Source: DASXRU01 sp039933315
GTDB taxonomy: Bacteria; Acidobacteriota; Blastocatellia; Pyrinomonadales; Pyrinomonadaceae
Assembly (NCBI GenBank): GCA_039933315.1
Contig: JBDTOI010000050.1
Location: 1 to 24,616 of the forward strand
Direction: 5' to 3'
Length of the DNA: 24,616 bases
In this document: positions 22,319 to 24,616 of the stretch, piece after piece
Layout: every line of letters begins with the position of its first letter
Numbering within the stretch: the stretch's first letter is position 1
Notes under the pieces: generated by a model
Told to the model about the DNA's origin: nothing
Databases searched by the model: none
Seen by the model: the letters and a program-made list of their open reading frames with translations, nothing else
Made by a program: the position numbers and the translations under genes

Positions 22319-24253
22319 TCACCTGGCGCTGCCCCGGCCCGGCGATTGATTTAGTAACCACTGGCTCAACTCAACGGCCCCCTTGTAGTTTTCAAACTCA
22401 GCCGGCAACTTTCTGCCATCAACATATTCGTTATAAAGCCACGGGTCGCCAACAGCGAATACCGTACCCTTTCCCACTCTGGCCACAGCCATAATCGTGT
22501 CGCCACCATCCCCGATCACGGCCCTCGCTGGGGGCGCGATCCGAAGGGTCGAAAGCTCTTTCAAAAAGAGCGTACGAGCGGTCTTGAAGATGGGGTGTGG
22601 CTGGGGCACTAAAACTTTTCCCGTCGCAAAGTTATTCCCCTGGACGCGATTCCGGCTGTCCTGATTGAATTGAATACCAAACTCGTTTGCGAGTTGATTG
22701 AAATGGTCAAACTCTGCATTTCCCACGTCGTTACCCATCAAGACCAGAACGCCGCCTGACTTTACCCAATCGGCAATTGCCTTAATGTGTTCCGCTCCTA
22801 TGAAGTTTGGACTGTCGGCCTCCTCTTTCGTGTCAGGGTCAACGATGATGTAGATATCGGCCTTCTTCAAACTCGCGAGGGTAGGCGCAGTTCTTAGCGC
22901 TTCGATGGCTGCCCCATTGTTTCTAAAAATGTTTCCCCAGAAGGAAAACCCGCTGTTCGGCATCTCGTCCCATAGGTAGTGATAGGGAGCAAGGTTCCCG
23001 GTGGCGTCCTTCCTCATCTCGTGGTTGAAGTAGTAATCCAGCGCCACAGTCTTGCCTTGGCCGGCAGATTGCTTGGCGGCGATCTCCATTTCGTTGCTTG
23101 CCAGCAGAAACGCTCCCACGCCTTTGGGATCGTTCGTGACTACCTTTTCACTCAGATAGTAGTCGTAGCTGCCGTCGCGGTAGGGATTTCCTCCCAGGCC
23201 GGCGACACCCACGGTGCCTTCGAGGGCCAACTGCCCCGCAGGATCGGTTCTGATAAAGCGCTTGACGACACCGTCGTATCCCTGGTGGGCCACACGGAGG
23301 TAAGCGGGTGGCAGATAACCATTGCGCACACCTTTCGCCAGCGCGTAAACGAACATGCAGGACGCAGAAGCTTCCAGGTAGTTTCCTTTAGCGGCACCTC
23401 TGTCGAGCACCTGATACCAGAGGCCCGATTTTGGTTCCTGATACTCTTTCACCGCCGCAGCCAGCCGCCGCAAAATCGCCATAAGCTCCGCTCTCTGTGG
23501 ATGATCCGCAGGAAAATGATCAAGCGTGTCCACCAGCGCCATCGCGTACCAGCCCATTGCGCGACCCCAAAAATTGGGGGAGTTTCCGGTGGCCTGATCG
23601 GCCCAACGCTGCTTTTTAGACTCGTCCCAGCCGTGATAGAGCAGGCCGGTTTTAGCATCTCGCGAATGACGCTCCATCAGGACAAACTGTTTGGCGATGT
23701 CGTCGAAAGCCGAAGCATCATGAAACGTGGCAGCATACTCCGCGTAGAAAGGTTCGCCCATGTAGAGACCATCCAGCCACATCTGGTAGGGATAGATCTG
23801 CTTGTGCCAGAAGCCGCCATCCGAAGTGCGTGGTTGGGTTTTCAATTGTTCGCGAAGAAGTGAGGCCGCCTTACGGTATTTCTCCTGACCGGTAACTTTG
23901 AATAGCAGCAGCAAATTTCTGCCGGGAAGGATGTTGTCAATGTTGTAGTCTTCGAGTTTGTAAGTGTTGATGGTGCCGTCGGGATTGACGAAGTGATCCA
24001 TCGACTGCTGAATGTAGCGAAAGTAATCGCCGTTGCCAGTGTTAAGCCATACGCCTTCAATGCCCTTGAGAACGAGCCCGTGATCGTAAGTCCACTTTGC
24101 CGGCCGGCCGGATTCGTTCTTCGATGCATCTCGCCACAGACTGTTCATGGCAGTGGCAGCCATACGCTCAGACAGGGGCTTTGTCTGGGCCTGGGCAGAT
24201 ACCAGTGGGAGGCTGCACAAAAGAACTAAAACAATTCTGTTTACAACGTTCAT
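22319..24253 (-). CDS. Secreted GH105 unsaturated rhamnogalacturonyl hydrolase with C-terminal DUF4350-like domain
   Basis: Exported enzyme expected to remove the unsaturated uronic acid from lyase-generated pectin or rhamnogalacturonan oligosaccharides. A signal peptide is clear (NRIVLVLLCSLPLVSAQAQ, cleavage near 23). Residues about 30-390 form the GH88/GH105 (alpha/alpha)6 barrel, with WTYDHGLVLKGIEGVW, NIDNILPGRNLL, YPYQMWLDGLYMGEPFY and NFWGRAMGWYAMALVD. The Asp in IDNILPG and the Asp in WLDGLYM match the two catalytic acids of the YteR type. Residues about 410-640 are an additional domain resembling DUF4350/ThuA-like glutamine-amidotransferase folds (DIYIIVDPDTKEE, KSGGVLVLMGNDVG, KGTVFAVGDPWLYNEY). 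Total length is 644, against about 370 for single-domain GH105. The gene heads the pectin cluster upstream of the regulator. Confidence 0.87.
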   Translation of the reverse strand: MNVVNRIVLVLLCSLPLVSAQAQTKPLSERMAATAMNSLWRDASKNESGRPAKWTYDHGLVLKGIEGVWLNTGNGDYFRYIQQSMDHFVNPDGTINTYKLEDYNIDNILPGRNLLLLFKVTGQEKYRKAASLLREQLKTQPRTSDGGFWHKQIYPYQMWLDGLYMGEPFYAEYAATFHDASAFDDIAKQFVLMERHSRDAKTGLLYHGWDESKKQRWADQATGNSPNFWGRAMGWYAMALVDTLDHFPADHPQRAELMAILRRLAAAVKEYQEPKSGLWYQVLDRGAAKGNYLEASASCMFVYALAKGVRNGYLPPAYLRVAHQGYDGVVKRFIRTDPAGQLALEGTVGVAGLGGNPYRDGSYDYYLSEKVVTNDPKGVGAFLLASNEMEIAAKQSAGQGKTVALDYYFNHEMRKDATGNLAPYHYLWDEMPNSGFSFWGNIFRNNGAAIEALRTAPTLASLKKADIYIIVDPDTKEEADSPNFIGAEHIKAIADWVKSGGVLVLMGNDVGNAEFDHFNQLANEFGIQFNQDSRNRVQGNNFATGKVLVPQPHPIFKTARTLFLKELSTLRIAPPARAVIGDGGDTIMAVARVGKGTVFAVGDPWLYNEYVDGRKLPAEFENYKGAVELSQWLLNQSPGRGSAR

Positions 24254-24450
24254 AGATCTTAATTCGGTGATCAGCTTTCTTAGCGCTTTATGATTTTACT
24301 TTCTTAGCGCCTTCCCAGGAACATGCCCCAAAAGTCCTTATTCCTGGGGTTGCCATGTTTCAGACTTCTATGCGCATGTCGCCGCGACAAGCCGCCGAGC
24401 TTCTTAGGGAACCCACTCGTAAGTAATTGATCTGCGTGCTGGTATTTTAG
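24254..24450. other. Upstream region of the GH105 gene with repeat fragments
   Basis: Non-coding. Two copies of CTTTCTTAGCGC (24275-24286 and 24299-24310) echo the arm of the inverted repeat at 17723-17827. An 8-bp inverted pair CCCAGGAA (24314-24321) and TTCCTGGG (24341-24348) follows. I see no convincing promoter boxes or TGGT-N3-ACCA operator for the GH105 gene here. Confidence 0.45.
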
Positions 24451-24616
24451 CCGGGAACCCCAACGGGGTTCTGCCCTCCAGCCCAGGCTTGCCGCTTCGG
24501 CTACCCTGGGTACACGTTGGGTATATCCAATCTCAACCCCAACGGGGTTGTGTCAATTCACGATGGCCGATCCATCCCGCAAATGGCGGCGCGGACACAA
24601 CCCCTTCAGGGTTGGA
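24451..24616. repeat. Cluster of REP-like palindromic units at the window edge
   Basis: Two copies of AACCCC-AAC-GGGGTT (24456-24470 and 24535-24549) and a variant AACCCC-TTC-AGGGTT (24599-24613) are present. Between the first two is a hairpin with nested stems CCCAGG/CCTGGG and GCCG/CGGC (24482-24510). Unit spacing is about 79 and 64 bp, so the array is irregular. It continues beyond the window. No gene is visible. Confidence 0.7.

Noticed and set aside
22979..23863. 294-codon + strand frame inside the GH105 gene
   Set aside because: Complete overlap with the secreted hydrolase on the other strand and no recognisable motif.
24355..24426. 23-residue frame starting MFQTSMRMSPRQAAEL
   Set aside because: It is too short, lacks a ribosome site, lies in a repeat-rich gap and has no supporting context.
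24451..24616. Possible CRISPR array
   Set aside because: The units are short palindromes with unequal spacing and variable sequence, and no cas gene is nearby.

Overview
The window reads as chromosomal DNA of a soil-type member of the Acidobacteriota. The main reason is four consecutive ~800-residue permeases with an internally duplicated FtsX/MacB architecture, which match the acidobacterial ADOP paralogue family (TIGR03434, from memory). GC-rich coding sequence, many dispersed palindromic repeats between genes and pectin-degradation genes fit this. The assignment is inferred from protein character, not from a marker gene; the class cannot be fixed, and no rRNA or tRNA gene was seen.

Region 1 (about 1-16470, + strand) is a self-contained export and regulation locus: an HlyD/MacA-type adaptor, two MacB/LolD-type ATPases, four tandem duplicated permeases, then an NtrC-type sigma-54 response regulator and its membrane histidine kinase. 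A sigma-54-like promoter (-24 TTGGCACG, -12 TTGA) lies just before the adaptor gene, with a palindrome about 90 bp upstream of it. This suggests a loop in which the kinase and regulator at the far end activate the operon head. Permease genes are separated by tracts of a 9-bp repeat (consensus ATAGGACCT). Between permeases 2 and 3 a 14-codon stub of a permease start runs into a 104-bp palindromic element, so a fifth paralogue probably existed. A terminator-like hairpin overlaps the kinase stop codon. No outer-membrane TolC partner is present in the window.

Region 2 (16579-18400) holds an M24-fold protein that has lost most metal ligands, a long inverted repeat, the C-terminal remnant of a GH3 beta-glucosidase on the - strand, and short direct repeats.

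Region 3 (18401-24253, - strand) is a galacturonate/pectin module: a secreted GH105 unsaturated rhamnogalacturonyl hydrolase with an extra C-terminal domain, a FadR/UxuR-like GntR regulator, a NagB-fold protein of unknown activity, and an altronate dehydratase (uxaA). The last two look like one operon. Its upstream region has a TGGT-N3-ACCA palindrome between plausible -35 and -10 boxes, the expected place for repression by the neighbouring regulator. The right end (24254-24616) is non-coding and filled with palindromic repeat units.
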